A stretch of DNA of 64,000 bases from Bradyrhizobium sp. SK17 (GTDB lineage Bacteria > Pseudomonadota > Alphaproteobacteria > Rhizobiales > Xanthobacteraceae): NCBI RefSeq assembly GCF_002831585.1, contig NZ_CP025114.1:221479-285478 (forward strand). Reading direction: 5' to 3'. Position numbers and translations under genes: made by a program. This document shows, piece by piece, positions 55,912 through 64,000 of the stretch (its first letter is position 1; each line of letters starts with the position of its first letter). Under the pieces are notes generated by a model that did not search any database, was not told the origin of the DNA, and was given only the letters and a program-made list of their open reading frames with translations.

Positions 55912-56411
55912 GCGACGATACCTTCGAGGTCAACGGTTGGGCGATCTATGCGCATCCGCTTTTTCTCGACCAGCTAGAGGCGATGATCGCGGCGGTCGAG
56001 AAGGCGCGCAAGAAAGACCCAACGGGATATAAGAAGAAACGCGCCGCAAAGCTCCTCGCGGCCGTCTTGAAAGTGGCGTTCGAAGATATCCCAGGTGACC
56101 CGACCCGCGACGTCTATCGCCAGGGCGGCACGCTCGGCGACGACTACAAGCACTGGTTCCGCGCCAAATTCCTGCAGCAGTTCCGGCTGTTCTTTCGCTA
56201 CCAACAATCAGGAGACGCTAAAATCATCGTGCTCGCTTGGGTCAACGATGACTCGACGCTGCGCGCCTACGAGAGCGGCAGCGACGCCTATGCCGTGTTT
56301 CGGAACATGCTGAATCGCGAGAATCCGCCAGATACGTGGAAGGAGCTTCTCGCCGCTGCATCAGACGCCGGCGCGAGACGTCGGATCGCGCGTGCGACGC
56401 GCGAGCGGTAA
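55908..56411 (+). CDS. yhaV: YhaV-type toxin ribonuclease
   Basis: A 167-residue toxin. Family hallmarks are FEVNGWAIYAHPLFLDQLEA at the start, DVYRQGGTLGDDYKHWFRAK, FLQQFRLFFRY and LAWVNDDSTLRAYESGSDAY. YhaV is a ribosome-associated RNase neutralised by PrlF. It starts with GTG inside the prlF stop. Both genes look complete. Confidence 0.93.
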   Translation: MSDDTFEVNGWAIYAHPLFLDQLEAMIAAVEKARKKDPTGYKKKRAAKLLAAVLKVAFEDIPGDPTRDVYRQGGTLGDDYKHWFRAKFLQQFRLFFRYQQSGDAKIIVLAWVNDDSTLRAYESGSDAYAVFRNMLNRENPPDTWKELLAAASDAGARRRIARATRER

Positions 56412-56430
56412 TCCAAGAAAGCGATACGCG

Positions 56431-57333
56431 ATGATCGTACCAACAAAGCTCGCTCGGTTTGACGCGCGTGTTCGCGCCTTTCTCGCGCAGCATTTCAAAA
56501 GCCGGGCGCCCTCGCTCGCTGAACTCACGGGGCTGTGGGAAACCTACGCGCGCCTTGGCCTTCCCAACGAGGATTTTGTCGCGGAGTTCACCAACGGCAA
56601 GCCGGCAAGCCTGGCTCAACGCACATGGGAGCTTCTGCTTGCGCAGCACCTCCACGACCAAGGTCACGAACTGACCTGCGTTGGCGATGGCCCGGATTTG
56701 CGCCTTGAACATGGCGGCGTGAGGATATGGATCGAGGCCGTCTGCCCTGAGCCGAAAAACCTTCCCGCCGATTGGCTCGAAGAGCCGAAGCCAGGCGAGG
56801 CGAAGGTCGGTACGTTTCCTCACGAACAAATCTTGTTGCGCTGGACGACTGCCTTTGACGCGAAGGTCAGCAAGCTCCAAACGTATCTGAAAAAGGGAAT
56901 CGTGCTGCCAACGGATGCCTACATCATTGCGATCAACGGCTGCCAGCTGGGATGGACGCCCGGTGCGCGTGGAATCACGCAGATGCCCTTTGGCGTCGAA
57001 AGTGTTTTTCCCGTGGGTCCGTTGCAGTACTTGATCAACCGCGAGACCAGAAGAATCGAAGGCGCCTCCCTTTCATTGCGATTTTCCATTGTAAATCACA
57101 ACAACACTGCAATTCCGACGACGCCGTTCCTCGATCCGGCTTACGCCGGTGTGTCAGCTGTATTTGGTTGCGCCACCGATCGGCGCCATGGAAAGCCTCT
57201 GACCATGCACGTAGTCCATAACCCGCTGGCGACGGTGCCGGTATCGCACGGACTGTTTGGTGTCGATGAAGATGAATGGTTCGCGGTGCCGGTGCCAGAC
57301 GCTCCAGGTGAATTTGATCTAACCCACGCCTAG
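56431..57333 (+). CDS. Hypothetical protein with a nuclease-like core
   Basis: A 300-residue protein of unknown family. Residues about 60-105 contain TWELLLAQHLHDQGHELTCV, then GDGPDLRLEHGGVRIWIEAV, which resembles a PD-(D/E)XK nuclease core (Glu in helix 1, GPD, then E-x-V). The Lys of the classic motif is not obvious. The rest shows no helix-turn-helix, signal or membrane segment. It follows yhaV after 19 bases and sits in a defence island, which favours a DNA-related role. Function not assigned. ATG at 56431 chosen over the first frame opening at 56392, which overlaps yhaV. Confidence 0.7.
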   Translation: MIVPTKLARFDARVRAFLAQHFKSRAPSLAELTGLWETYARLGLPNEDFVAEFTNGKPASLAQRTWELLLAQHLHDQGHELTCVGDGPDLRLEHGGVRIWIEAVCPEPKNLPADWLEEPKPGEAKVGTFPHEQILLRWTTAFDAKVSKLQTYLKKGIVLPTDAYIIAINGCQLGWTPGARGITQMPFGVESVFPVGPLQYLINRETRRIEGASLSLRFSIVNHNNTAIPTTPFLDPAYAGVSAVFGCATDRRHGKPLTMHVVHNPLATVPVSHGLFGVDEDEWFAVPVPDAPGEFDLTHA

Positions 57334-57528
57334 CGGGGTCACCCCGCGACGGTCTGAACGCCCACCTTTTCCTATGGTTGAACAGGCGAGAGGCCATACG
57401 TCGATAGCGCGCGGCGAAACCGTGAAAAGATGATATGCAGCTTGCCGGAGGTAAGGCAGGAGAGACGATCGCAACAGACCAGCCGGTCGGGCTGACGACA
57501 GTGTGATCTGGCAGGGAGTCGCAGCGAC

Positions 57529-57717
57529 ATGTCTACGATCCAGCTTTCAGCAACGCCACGCGGTAATGGTTACCAGGCGACCGTGACATTCCCAGACGGG
57601 CTCTCGGTTAGCTCGGAAGAAACCTATCCGACGATCACCGAGGCCATCACCGCCGCGGCGATGAAGCTACTCGACATGCCCGAGCGTCTGGCAACATTGG
57701 ACCAAACAGGCGCGTGA
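57529..57717 (+). CDS. Small hypothetical protein
   Basis: A 62-residue protein (YQATVTFPDGLSVSSEETYP, then TITEAITAAAMKLLDMPERL) with a beta-hairpin and helix pattern, of a type I have seen in rhizobial genomes without a known function. Bases 57334-57528 before it hold nothing recognisable. Confidence 0.55.
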   Translation: MSTIQLSATPRGNGYQATVTFPDGLSVSSEETYPTITEAITAAAMKLLDMPERLATLDQTGA

Positions 57718-57904
57718 TCAGCGCCTGTTGGCGAGTTCGACCAGCACGTCGCCGTGGCATGCGAGCGGCGCGCAGAAATGAGATCGCGCCCGCGCAGTTG
57801 CTCGAGCGCATTCATCAGCGCAGGTTGCGCAGCGATCCAAGCGCGATATTTTGCGATGACCTCGGCGCGCGTGCCGTCGCGGCCGATGACGAATGGATTG
57901 CTTA
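57718..57904 (-). pseudogene. DUF4326 protein, C-terminal fragment cut by IS630
   Basis: The reverse strand encodes NPFVIGRDGTRAEVIAKYRA then LRGRDLISAPLACHGDVLVE and LANRR, the C-terminal 60 residues of DUF4326. The N-terminal part should lie beyond the IS630 copy, but bases after 58951 do not continue it, so the insertion was followed by recombination or deletion. Confidence 0.8.
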
Positions 57905-58950
57905 GAGCGTTTCATTGCTTAATTGAATCGGAGGGGATTCCGGTTTTGGGCGGTTTGTGATTCAAGATGCTGACTGGATTGGAGGCCAGCATCGCATGAC
58001 CCGACCTCTTTCCCTTGATCTTCGCGAACGTGTGGTGGCGTCGGTTCTGGCGGGCGAGAGCTGCCGGTCTGTGGCGGAACGGTTTGGCGTTGCGGTCTCA
58101 TCGGTTGTGAAGTGGTCACAGCGGCAGCGGGCGACCGGCTCGGTTGTGCCTGGCAAGATGGGCGGTCACCGCAAGCCTGTGCTTGATCCGCACCGCGCCT
58201 TCATCGTCGAGCGGATCACTCAGACGCCTCACCTGACGCTGCATGGTCTGAAGGCGGAACTGGCAGCCCGTGGGGTCAAGGTCTCACACAACGCGGTCTG
58301 GCTGTTCCTGCGCCGGGAAGGGCTGCGGTTCAAAAAAAACACTGTTCGCTCTCGAACAGGCTCGCGCCGACGTCTCTCGTAGGCGTCAGCGTTGGCGATC
58401 CTGGCAGGCCGGGCTCGATCCGGGCCGCCTCGTCTTCATCGATGAGACCTGGATCAAGACCAACATGGCCCCTTTGCGAGGCTGGGGCCCCAAAGGGCAC
58501 GCCTGCGCGGCTTCGCCCCGCACGGTCACTGGCGTACCCTCACATTCCTCGGCGCGCTCCGCCATGACCAACTCACGGCACCCTGCGTCTTCGACGGCCC
58601 GATCAACGGCGAATGCTTCTGCGCTTATGTGAAGCACCTTCTCCTGCCAACCCTGCGCGAAGGCGACATCGTCATTCTCGACAATCTCGGAAGCCACAAG
58701 TCGAAAGCTGTCAGGCAGATGATCCAGGCTGCTGGCGCCAGGCTCTGGTACCTGCCGCCATACTCGCCCGACCTCAACCCGATCGAGCAGGCCTTCTCCA
58801 AGATCAAACACTGGATGCGGCAAGCTCAGAAGCGCACCATCGAGGACACCTGGCGCCACATCGGTCAGCTCGTCCAGGACATCCAGCCTCGCGAATGCGC
58901 CAACTACTTCGCTAACGCGGGTTATGCTTCAGTCAAAATGTGAAACGCTC
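57905..58950 (+). mobile_element. IS630-family element, copy 2
   Basis: A 1,046-bp copy of the element at 52531-53577 with the same ends and TA flanks (57903-57904 and 58951-58952). It lacks one G in the run at about 58494-58497 (CCCCAAAGGGCAC instead of CCCCAAAGGGGCAC). Confidence 0.93.
57996..58943 (+). pseudogene. IS630-family transposase, frameshifted copy
   Basis: The helix-turn-helix frame is intact, but the catalytic frame is broken by the missing G near 58496: it runs on to 58632 in a wrong frame, and the rest of the core (ILDNLGSHKS, NPIEQAFSKIKHW) is in the frame ending at 58943. This copy can be moved only by the transposase of copy 1. Confidence 0.88.
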
Positions 58951-59229
58951 TAGGTCAGATGTCAAGTGTCCTTCGTTGATGAAACTTTTGGAATCTTTTT
59001 CCTTTCCGACGGATGACACCTTGCGGTGTCATTTGGACCGATTCACTCCGCGCGGGCTGAGCCGCATGGCCAGTGGCTTGATCGCCACCATGCGAGCAAG
59101 CGAGCGACTGCGCTCTGATGCAATCAAGCGGGAAATTGGAGCGCGCCGTGGATATCGGCGGATCAATTGGGAGGAATGGGCAACAGCTTATGGGTGTCGA
59201 GACTTCGATCGCCCGCGACGTTGTCGCGC
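58951..59229. other. Region without a recognisable gene
   Basis: About 280 bases between the IS630 copy and merR. Short ORFs are present on both strands but none is convincing. It likely contains the junction left by rearrangement. Confidence 0.4.
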
Positions 59230-59781
59230 TCACGCTGGACGCGCGACTTTCGTCACTTCGGCCCTGCGCCGAGCTCGGGCGGGACGCGCGCCGCCGGCGA
59301 CAGACCTCATCTCGAAAAGGGCATCGATGATCGGGCACTCCGGAACCTGATCGCCCTTGCATTGCGCCGCCATGTCCGACATCGCCCGCTCCAACCGCTG
59401 CAGGTCGACGATCTTCCGACGGATATCCCTGAGATGTTCGACGGTCAGCGCGTTGACCTCCGCACAGGTGAAGGCGTGCCCGTCAACCAGGCGGAGCAGG
59501 TTACGCAATTCGTCGAGGCTGAAGCCAAGTTCTCGACCCCGACGAACGAAATGCAGCCGCCTGACATGCTCGACCCCGTAGATGCGGTAGCCGGCGGCGC
59601 TGCGAGCCGGCGCCGGCATGATGCCGATCTTCTCGTAGTAGCGGATTGTCTCGATGTTCACTTCGCTGCGCTCTGACAATGCCCCGATCGAAAAGTCTTC
59701 GGTTGCTTCATTTTTGGCCTCACAAATCCGTGAGAAGTTCTCGCTTGACCCTGTAGTCCCTACAGGCCTTAGGGTCACCAT
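59230..59781 (-). CDS. merR: MerR mercury-responsive regulator
   Basis: MerR represses and, with Hg(II), activates the divergent mer operon. The N-terminal winged helix is ALSERSEVNIETIRYYEKIG then RSAAGYRIYGVEHVRRLHF. The three mercury-binding cysteines are visible in AFTCAEVNAL and in AAQCKGDQVPECPII. The only conventional in-frame starts (ATG 59781, GTG 59778) lie inside the promoter itself and add about 25 extra N-terminal residues, so the real start may be a non-standard codon or the upstream part may be altered. Confidence 0.88.
   Translation of the reverse strand: MVTLRPVGTTGSSENFSRICEAKNEATEDFSIGALSERSEVNIETIRYYEKIGIMPAPARSAAGYRIYGVEHVRRLHFVRRGRELGFSLDELRNLLRLVDGHAFTCAEVNALTVEHLRDIRRKIVDLQRLERAMSDMAAQCKGDQVPECPIIDALFEMRSVAGGARPARARRRAEVTKVARPA
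59745..59775 (+). promoter_or_regulatory. mer operator-promoter
   Basis: TTGACC (59745-59750) and TAGGGT (59770-59775) are separated by 19 bases, the over-long spacer typical of MerR-activated promoters. The spacer holds the MerR dyad CTGTAG-TCC-CTACAG (59751-59765). It drives merT and the genes after it. Confidence 0.9.
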
Positions 59782-59805
59782 AGATCGATTTCGGGAGCGT
59801 GTTCA

Positions 59806-60254
59806 ATGACGGTGCGAGACGAGGCAACAGCGCTGCCAAACGAGGTCATGACGACGACGCGGAATCAATTGGGCGCTGCGGCGCTGCAGGCGAATGACCG
59901 AACCAAGGGCGGCGCCTCGCGGCTCCTCGCGGCGGGCGGCATCCTGCAGCGCTCGGCGCCGCATCGTGCTGCGTCATACCATTCGCCCTTTTCACGCTGG
60001 GCGTCAGCGGCGCCTGGATCGGCAATCTGACTGCGCTGGAGCCGTATCAACCGCTCTTCGCCCTCGTCGCGCTGGGCTTCATCGGTTACGGCGCTTATCG
60101 GGTCTACGCCAAACCGAAAGCTGCATGCGTCCCGGGGTCTTATTGCGCCGATCCGAAGTCCGACAGATTGGCCAAGATCGGTCTTTGGGCCGCGACCGGG
60201 CTCGTCATTGTCGCGCTCGGCTTCCCCTACCTCATCCGCGCCATCGCATTCTGA
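59806..60254 (+). pseudogene. merT: merT mercury transporter with a frameshift
   Basis: MerT is an inner-membrane protein that brings Hg(II) into the cell. The first part (LLAAGGIL) and the rest (ALGAASCCVIPFALFTLGVS, then GAWIGNLTALEPYQPLFALV) are in different frames; one missing G near 59951-59953 (CTGCAG for CTGGCAG) explains it. The Cys-Cys pair of helix 1 and the later ACVPGSYC cysteines are all present after correction. Confidence 0.8.
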
Positions 60255-60269
60255 ACCCAGGAGATCGCC

Positions 60270-60569
60270 ATGTTTCATCGCCTTGCATCCGCCGTCCTGA
60301 CCATCGGCTTGTTCGCTGCGCCCTCGCTCGCCGTCGCGGCCGAATCGACGGTCACCCTCGCCGTCCATCACGCGGGGTGCGTCCTTTGTGGTCCCATCGT
60401 CAAAAGCACTCTGGAACACGTGACCGGCGTGAAATCGGTTCAGGTAAGCCAGGCCGACGGCATGGATGACGTCACGGCGACGGTGCTGTTCGACAATGCT
60501 CTCACGTCCCCGAACGCCATGATCAAGGCGACAACCGATCATGGCTATCCCGCCGATCTGAAGTCATGA
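60270..60569 (+). CDS. merP: MerP periplasmic mercury-binding protein
   Basis: A 99-residue protein with a signal peptide (about residues 1-24, ending AVAA) and a heavy-metal-associated domain with Cys37 and Cys40 (HAGCVLCGPIVK). It hands Hg(II) to MerT. The motif is GCVLC rather than the classic GMTCxxC, a variant seen in some alphaproteobacteria. Its stop overlaps the ATG of the next gene. Confidence 0.9.
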   Translation: MFHRLASAVLTIGLFAAPSLAVAAESTVTLAVHHAGCVLCGPIVKSTLEHVTGVKSVQVSQADGMDDVTATVLFDNALTSPNAMIKATTDHGYPADLKS

Positions 60570-60828
60570 ACGCGGACGGGCAAGGCGTCAGGCCATTTGC
60601 TCTTGGAATTATTGGGCCGTTTTGGCGGTAACCTGCTGTGGGGCGCCCATCCTGATCGCAAGTCTCGCGACCGCCGGCATTTCGGCGTCGCTTGCCGCGA
60701 CGGGCTATGTCGGAATCGCGATTGTGCTGACAGGTTTGGCAGTCGCCGCCTTTTGGCTCGTTCGCCGCCGCTCAAGCGCTGATTGTTGCGCGAGTACATT
60801 GGACAGGAAGAGTTCAAATCATGAGTGA
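60566..60828 (+). pseudogene. MerF-like mercury transporter with a frameshift
   Basis: The start (ATG at 60566, RPFALGIIG) and the rest (TCCGAPILIASLATAGISAS, then a second hydrophobic helix and RRRSSADCC) are in different frames. One missing G near 60623 (TTTTGGCGG for TTTTGGGCGG) would join them. Two membrane helices with a Cys pair in the first and one after the second match MerF. It overlaps merA by 8 bases. Confidence 0.7.
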
Positions 60829-62254
60829 CTGCTGCGCGCCCGCGAAAAAAGGACAAAGCTACGACCTCGTGGTCGTCGGCGCCGGCTCGGCCGGCTTTTC
60901 CGCCGCGATCACCGCCGCCGAGCAGGGTGCACAGGTCGCGCTCATCGGATACGGCACGATCGGCGGCACCTGCGTCAATATCGGCTGCGTGCCTTCGAAA
61001 GCGTTGATCCGGGCTACGGAGGCGGTGCACCACGCCAATGTCGCGCAAACTCGGTTCGCAGGCATCGAAAGTGGCGCCCGCGTGGTCGATTGGGCCGCAC
61101 AGATCGCCCAGAAGGACGCTTTGGTCGCTGGACTGCGTCAGGCGAAATACGCCGACCTCCTGCCCGAATACAACAACGTAGCCTACCGAGAAGGTCAGGC
61201 CCGGCTCGTCGCTGGCGGCGTCGACGTGGATGGTCAGCGGCTCACTTCGGAGCGCATCATCGTTGCAACTGGTGCGCGCCCCGCGCTGCCGCTGATTCCC
61301 GGAATCGCCGACGTCTCGCCGCTCGACAGCACGGCGGCGCTCGCCATGTCGCAACTACCGCGTTCGTTGATCGTGCTTGGCGGCGGCTATGTGGGGGCTG
61401 AACTCGCCCAAACCTTCGCGCGCGCTGGCGTCGGGTCACGCTGGTCTTTCGCAGTCGGCTCCTGCCGGAGGCCGAGCCCGAGATCGGATCGGCTCTCGCG
61501 GGCTACCCTCGCCGATGAAGGGATCACAGTCATCAGCGGAGCGGCCTATGATTCCGTCCGCAGGACCGATGACGGCGGTGTGGCTCTCGCCATTATCCGC
61601 AGCGGCCGTCCGGACATATTGACAGCCGAGCGGATTCTCGTGGCGACCGGGCGCACGCCGAATACTGAAACTCTCGGCCTCGCCGAGGCCGGCGTCACGC
61701 AGGCGTCGTCCGGCTCGATCGTCATCGACGACCGTATGCGCACGTCGAAAGCGGGCGTCTATGCGGTCGGCGACGTGACAGGCAAAGACCAGTTCGTCTA
61801 CATGGCGGCCTATGGCGCAAAGCTCGCGGCCAAGAACGCGCTGAACGGCAACAGCCTGCGTTATGACAACTCGGCGATGCCGGCAGTCGTGTTCACCGAT
61901 CCACAGGTGGCGAGCGTCGGTTTGACCGAGGCGCAAGCCCGCGCTGGCGGGCACGCCGTGCGAACCTCGGTGCTCTCACTCGACAATGTGCCCCGCGCGC
62001 TTGCAGCCCGCGACACCCGAGGACTGATCAAGCTCGTGGCGGACGGCGCAACCCGAAAACTGCTCGGCGCGCACATTCTGGCGCCGGAGGGCGCCGACAG
62101 CATCCAGACGGCGGCGCTGGCGATCCGCTGCGGTCTCACGATTGATGACCTCTCAGAGGCGATCTTCCCCTACCTCACGACCGTCGAGGGGCTGAAACTC
62201 GCGGCGCAGACGTTCGACAAGGATGTCAAGAAGCTGTCCTGCTGTGCGGGCTAA
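60821..62254 (+). CDS. merA: Mercuric reductase (short form)
   Basis: MerA reduces Hg(II) to volatile Hg(0) with NADPH. The 477-residue flavoprotein has the FAD motif GAGSAGFSAA, the redox cysteines Cys51 and Cys56 (GGTCVNIGCVPSK) and the C-terminal Cys474-Cys475 pair (KKLSCCAG). It lacks the N-terminal metal-binding domain. Residues about 204-231 (61430-61512) do not match the family: the expected VTLVFRSRLLPEAEPEIGSA is encoded in another frame there, so two compensating indels flank this stretch. Confidence 0.9.
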   Translation: MSDCCAPAKKGQSYDLVVVGAGSAGFSAAITAAEQGAQVALIGYGTIGGTCVNIGCVPSKALIRATEAVHHANVAQTRFAGIESGARVVDWAAQIAQKDALVAGLRQAKYADLLPEYNNVAYREGQARLVAGGVDVDGQRLTSERIIVATGARPALPLIPGIADVSPLDSTAALAMSQLPRSLIVLGGGYVGAELAQTFARAGVGSRWSFAVGSCRRPSPRSDRLSRATLADEGITVISGAAYDSVRRTDDGGVALAIIRSGRPDILTAERILVATGRTPNTETLGLAEAGVTQASSGSIVIDDRMRTSKAGVYAVGDVTGKDQFVYMAAYGAKLAAKNALNGNSLRYDNSAMPAVVFTDPQVASVGLTEAQARAGGHAVRTSVLSLDNVPRALAARDTRGLIKLVADGATRKLLGAHILAPEGADSIQTAALAIRCGLTIDDLSEAIFPYLTTVEGLKLAAQTFDKDVKKLSCCAG

Positions 62255-62347
62255 GGCAATGGCGTTCATGTGAAGGCGAACCATGAAAACGATGCGCATG
62301 CGCAATTAGAGCCGGCGGTAGAGATTCGGCTGGGTCTTTCGCCCTGA

Positions 62348-63050
62348 TTGGTCGGCAGTGACGAAGCCGAGGGCGAGGGAAGCTCTTGCCGGCCGTCTGC
62401 TGCGCGCGCCGGACTGCTGGACAAGTGGTCTCACAGGCTCGATGCAAATGACGATCTCGTATGGCGCGCGATCTTGCAGTTCTATGGCGATCATGGCCAG
62501 CCTCCGCAGATTGCGGACATCGCCGGTGAAATCGGATTCGAGATCGATCACGTCGAAACGGCGCTCCGCGCGCTGGACCGAATGATCTGATCGGACCGAT
62601 CGCGATTCCGGGCAAATCCGCTTGGCCTATCCGTTCAGGAAGCAGTCACCGCCCATCGGGTCGATCTCTCAATGGGCACACCCTCCACGCTCTCTGTGCG
62701 ATCGACGCGCTCGCGCCGCAGACATGTATGGCGCGGACATATCGATCTCATCACCATGCGTCACTGCGGGTCGCAGATAGAGTGACGACGCTGCGGATGG
62801 TCGGGCGCCGAAAAGCGTTGCCCCAGCAGGTGCGGTTGTTTGGTACGACTTCGCCTATGACGGCTGCGCTGCCGGCTCTTGTTGCCCGTCGATCGCATTC
62901 TTTTGCTCGGACGCGCATTTGCAGCAATGGCTTGATGTTCAAACACCACGACGTGACGGCACTGGCTTGACCGTGGATGAGGCCTTGGAGGTCGGCCGCG
63001 CCATCTTTGGCCCGGTCCTCACTGACCCGCTCTCGGACACCTTGCGCTGA
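62348..63050 (+). pseudogene. merB: Organomercurial lyase (merB-like), multiply frameshifted
   Basis: MerB cleaves carbon-mercury bonds. Pieces of a MerB-like protein lie in order but in different frames: a winged-helix part (ILQFYGDHGQPPQIADIAGE), GQIRLAYPF, GHTLHALCAIDAL, HCGSQIE, then VVWYDFAYDGCAAGSCCPSI with FFCSDAHLQQWLD and EALEVGRAIFG before the stop at 63050. At least four frameshifts are needed to join them, so as written it is dead. Confidence 0.7.
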
Positions 63051-63097
63051 CTCGCAGTTGACGCCCTTCCTGCCGTGACACTGCGATCCTATCGAGA

Positions 63098-63574
63098 TCA
63101 AGCGTTGGTGGGCCGCAACACCGCAGGACGGCGAAGAACATCGATCTGCTTCGTAAGCTGGGCATTGCGGCGATCGGCCATTTCGGCCAGGCGTTCCGCC
63201 TCGACCGCGCGTCGCAATAATCCGGCATTCTCCGTCACAAGCTGCCTGATCTGGAGCTGCATGTCGCCAATTACGGCACGTTGCTCGGCGACCTTGTGCT
63301 CCACGCTACCGAGGCGATCGGGAATCGCTCCACGCTTTCGGGCTCGAGCGAGGTCGTCGAGGATATCGCGATGGTTGGTGTAGATGGCGTTGCGCGCGAC
63401 GCCTGCCTCGCGGGCGAGCGCGGCGACCGTCAATCGGCGGCCTGGATACGTTGAAGCCAGCCGTTCGGGCGCCCCGCGAACAAGGCGATCGAGGGCCGCG
63501 CCCAGCTTGTCGGCGGTCGCCTGCATCCGCCGATCATAGGGGGTCGGCGGCGCCGGCGGGTTCGGGGGCGGCAT
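63098..63574 (-). CDS. DUF6262-like partner of a Tn554-type recombinase
   Basis: A 158-residue protein with a TetR-like helix-turn-helix (LTVAALAREAGVARNAIYTN) and a C-terminal coiled coil (EQRAVIGDMQLQIRQLVTEN and on). Small proteins of this sort (TnpC-like, DUF6262) follow pairs of tyrosine recombinases in Tn554-type elements. It overlaps the end of the upstream gene by 41 bases; an alternative ATG at 63526 avoids this. Confidence 0.65.
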   Translation of the reverse strand: MPPPNPPAPPTPYDRRMQATADKLGAALDRLVRGAPERLASTYPGRRLTVAALAREAGVARNAIYTNHRDILDDLARARKRGAIPDRLGSVEHKVAEQRAVIGDMQLQIRQLVTENAGLLRRAVEAERLAEMADRRNAQLTKQIDVLRRPAVLRPTNA

Positions 63575-64000
63575 GGGAGTCTCCCGTAAGTTCGGCGAGG
63601 ATGCGGTCGCATTCGGCGATCCGCGTGCGAGCGAGCGCGAGGCTGACTGGGTCGAGCCGAGAGTTGGAAAGCAGGCTGAGATTGCGGCTTCGCCGGGCTT
63701 CCCAGACCGGACGATGGCGTTCCGTTACGGCGAAGTTGGCGCAGCGGACGCAGGTGCTCTCGGTCCGCCAGGTTGGGTTGGGGCCATGTTCGTCACCGCG
63801 GCAGGCGGCGCTCTCGGCACGATAAGCGCAGTATCCCCAATCGCAGACACCGAGGCGCATGCCGCTCTCGTCGATCAGAAAATCGATATAGGCGGCGAGA
63901 TCGCCGTCCATCGTTCGCCGCGGAATTGTGATCGGTCCGCGAGCATTCTCCCTGCCCGACCACCGAGCCGACTGGCGGTCAGCAGCTCCTCCAGCGCGGC
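63534..64000 (-). CDS. C-terminal part of a Tn554-type integrase/TnpB-like protein, runs off the edge
   Basis: The frame is open from the right edge (NARGPITIPRRTMDG) to the stop at 63534. It ends in a cysteine-rich domain (VCDWGYCAYRAESAAC, then STCVRCANFAVTERHRPVWE) typical of the large recombinase partner of these elements. The catalytic part lies outside the window. An internal ATG exists at 63911 but is not the true start. Confidence 0.65.
   Translation of the reverse strand, partial: RAGGAADRQSARWSGRENARGPITIPRRTMDGDLAAYIDFLIDESGMRLGVCDWGYCAYRAESAACRGDEHGPNPTWRTESTCVRCANFAVTERHRPVWEARRSRNLSLLSNSRLDPVSLALARTRIAECDRILAELTGDSHAAPEPAGAADPL

Overview
The window looks like accessory, probably plasmid-borne, DNA of a GC-rich alphaproteobacterium, most likely the Bradyrhizobium/Nitrobacter/Afipia group. 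The evidence is repABC-type replication genes, a RHE_PE00001-family protein, a TRAP transporter beside protocatechuate genes, and small hypothetical proteins of a type I associate with Bradyrhizobium. No rRNA or tRNA gene was seen. Genus assignment is inference.

Layout. (1) 1-6.2 kb: aromatic acid catabolism, with TRAP transporter subunits, pcaH, pcaG and pobA on the + strand and pcaB convergent to them. (2) 6.2-16.3 kb: an insertion-sequence graveyard. An IS110 transposase gene is split by an IS21-family element with a 6-bp target repeat. The istB gene of that IS21 element is itself split, inside its Walker A codons, by a 2.6-kb serine-recombinase element. IS5, IS3 and IS66 pieces flank this nest. 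(3) 16.5-20.1 kb: small hypothetical genes, a thiolase and an orphan LuxR-type regulator. (4) 20.2-27.5 kb: a plasmid backbone with relaxase, mobC, a candidate oriT, repeated AATGCCG motifs, parA plus a small partner, a repC with a putative antisense RNA, two XRE-type regulators and ssb. (5) 27.7-36.7 kb: a second backbone, repABC with its antisense RNA. A 3.6-kb tniABQ transposon sits between two diverged 1,159-bp copies of the repC 3' region. The window therefore holds two complete repC genes and one truncated one, suggesting a fused replicon. (6) 36.8-57.7 kb: tyrosine recombinase, a VapC-type toxin with a frameshifted antitoxin, the RHE_PE00001-family gene, and a defence and stability island: ietAS, an AddB/AddA-like nuclease-helicase pair, a Gabija system (gajA with an IS630-split gajB), PrlF-YhaV, and an orphan nuclease-like protein. 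(7) 57.7-64 kb: a DUF4326 fragment cut by a second IS630 copy, then a mercury-resistance operon (merR divergent from merT, merP, a merF-like gene, merA and a degenerate merB), then the end of a Tn554-like recombinase module that runs off the right edge.

How the parts work together. The first region imports an organic acid, converts 4-hydroxybenzoate to protocatechuate (PobA), cleaves the ring (PcaHG) and cycloisomerises the product (PcaB); pcaC, pcaD and a dedicated regulator are not in the window. The replication, partition and mobilisation genes maintain and move the replicon. The toxin-antitoxin and ietAS pairs stabilise it, and Gabija, ietAS and possibly the AddAB-like pair act against phages or competing DNA. 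Several genes between 39.6 and 63 kb carry single-base losses in short G or C runs. This is either genuine decay or systematic base-calling error, and the raw reads should be checked before these genes are called dead.
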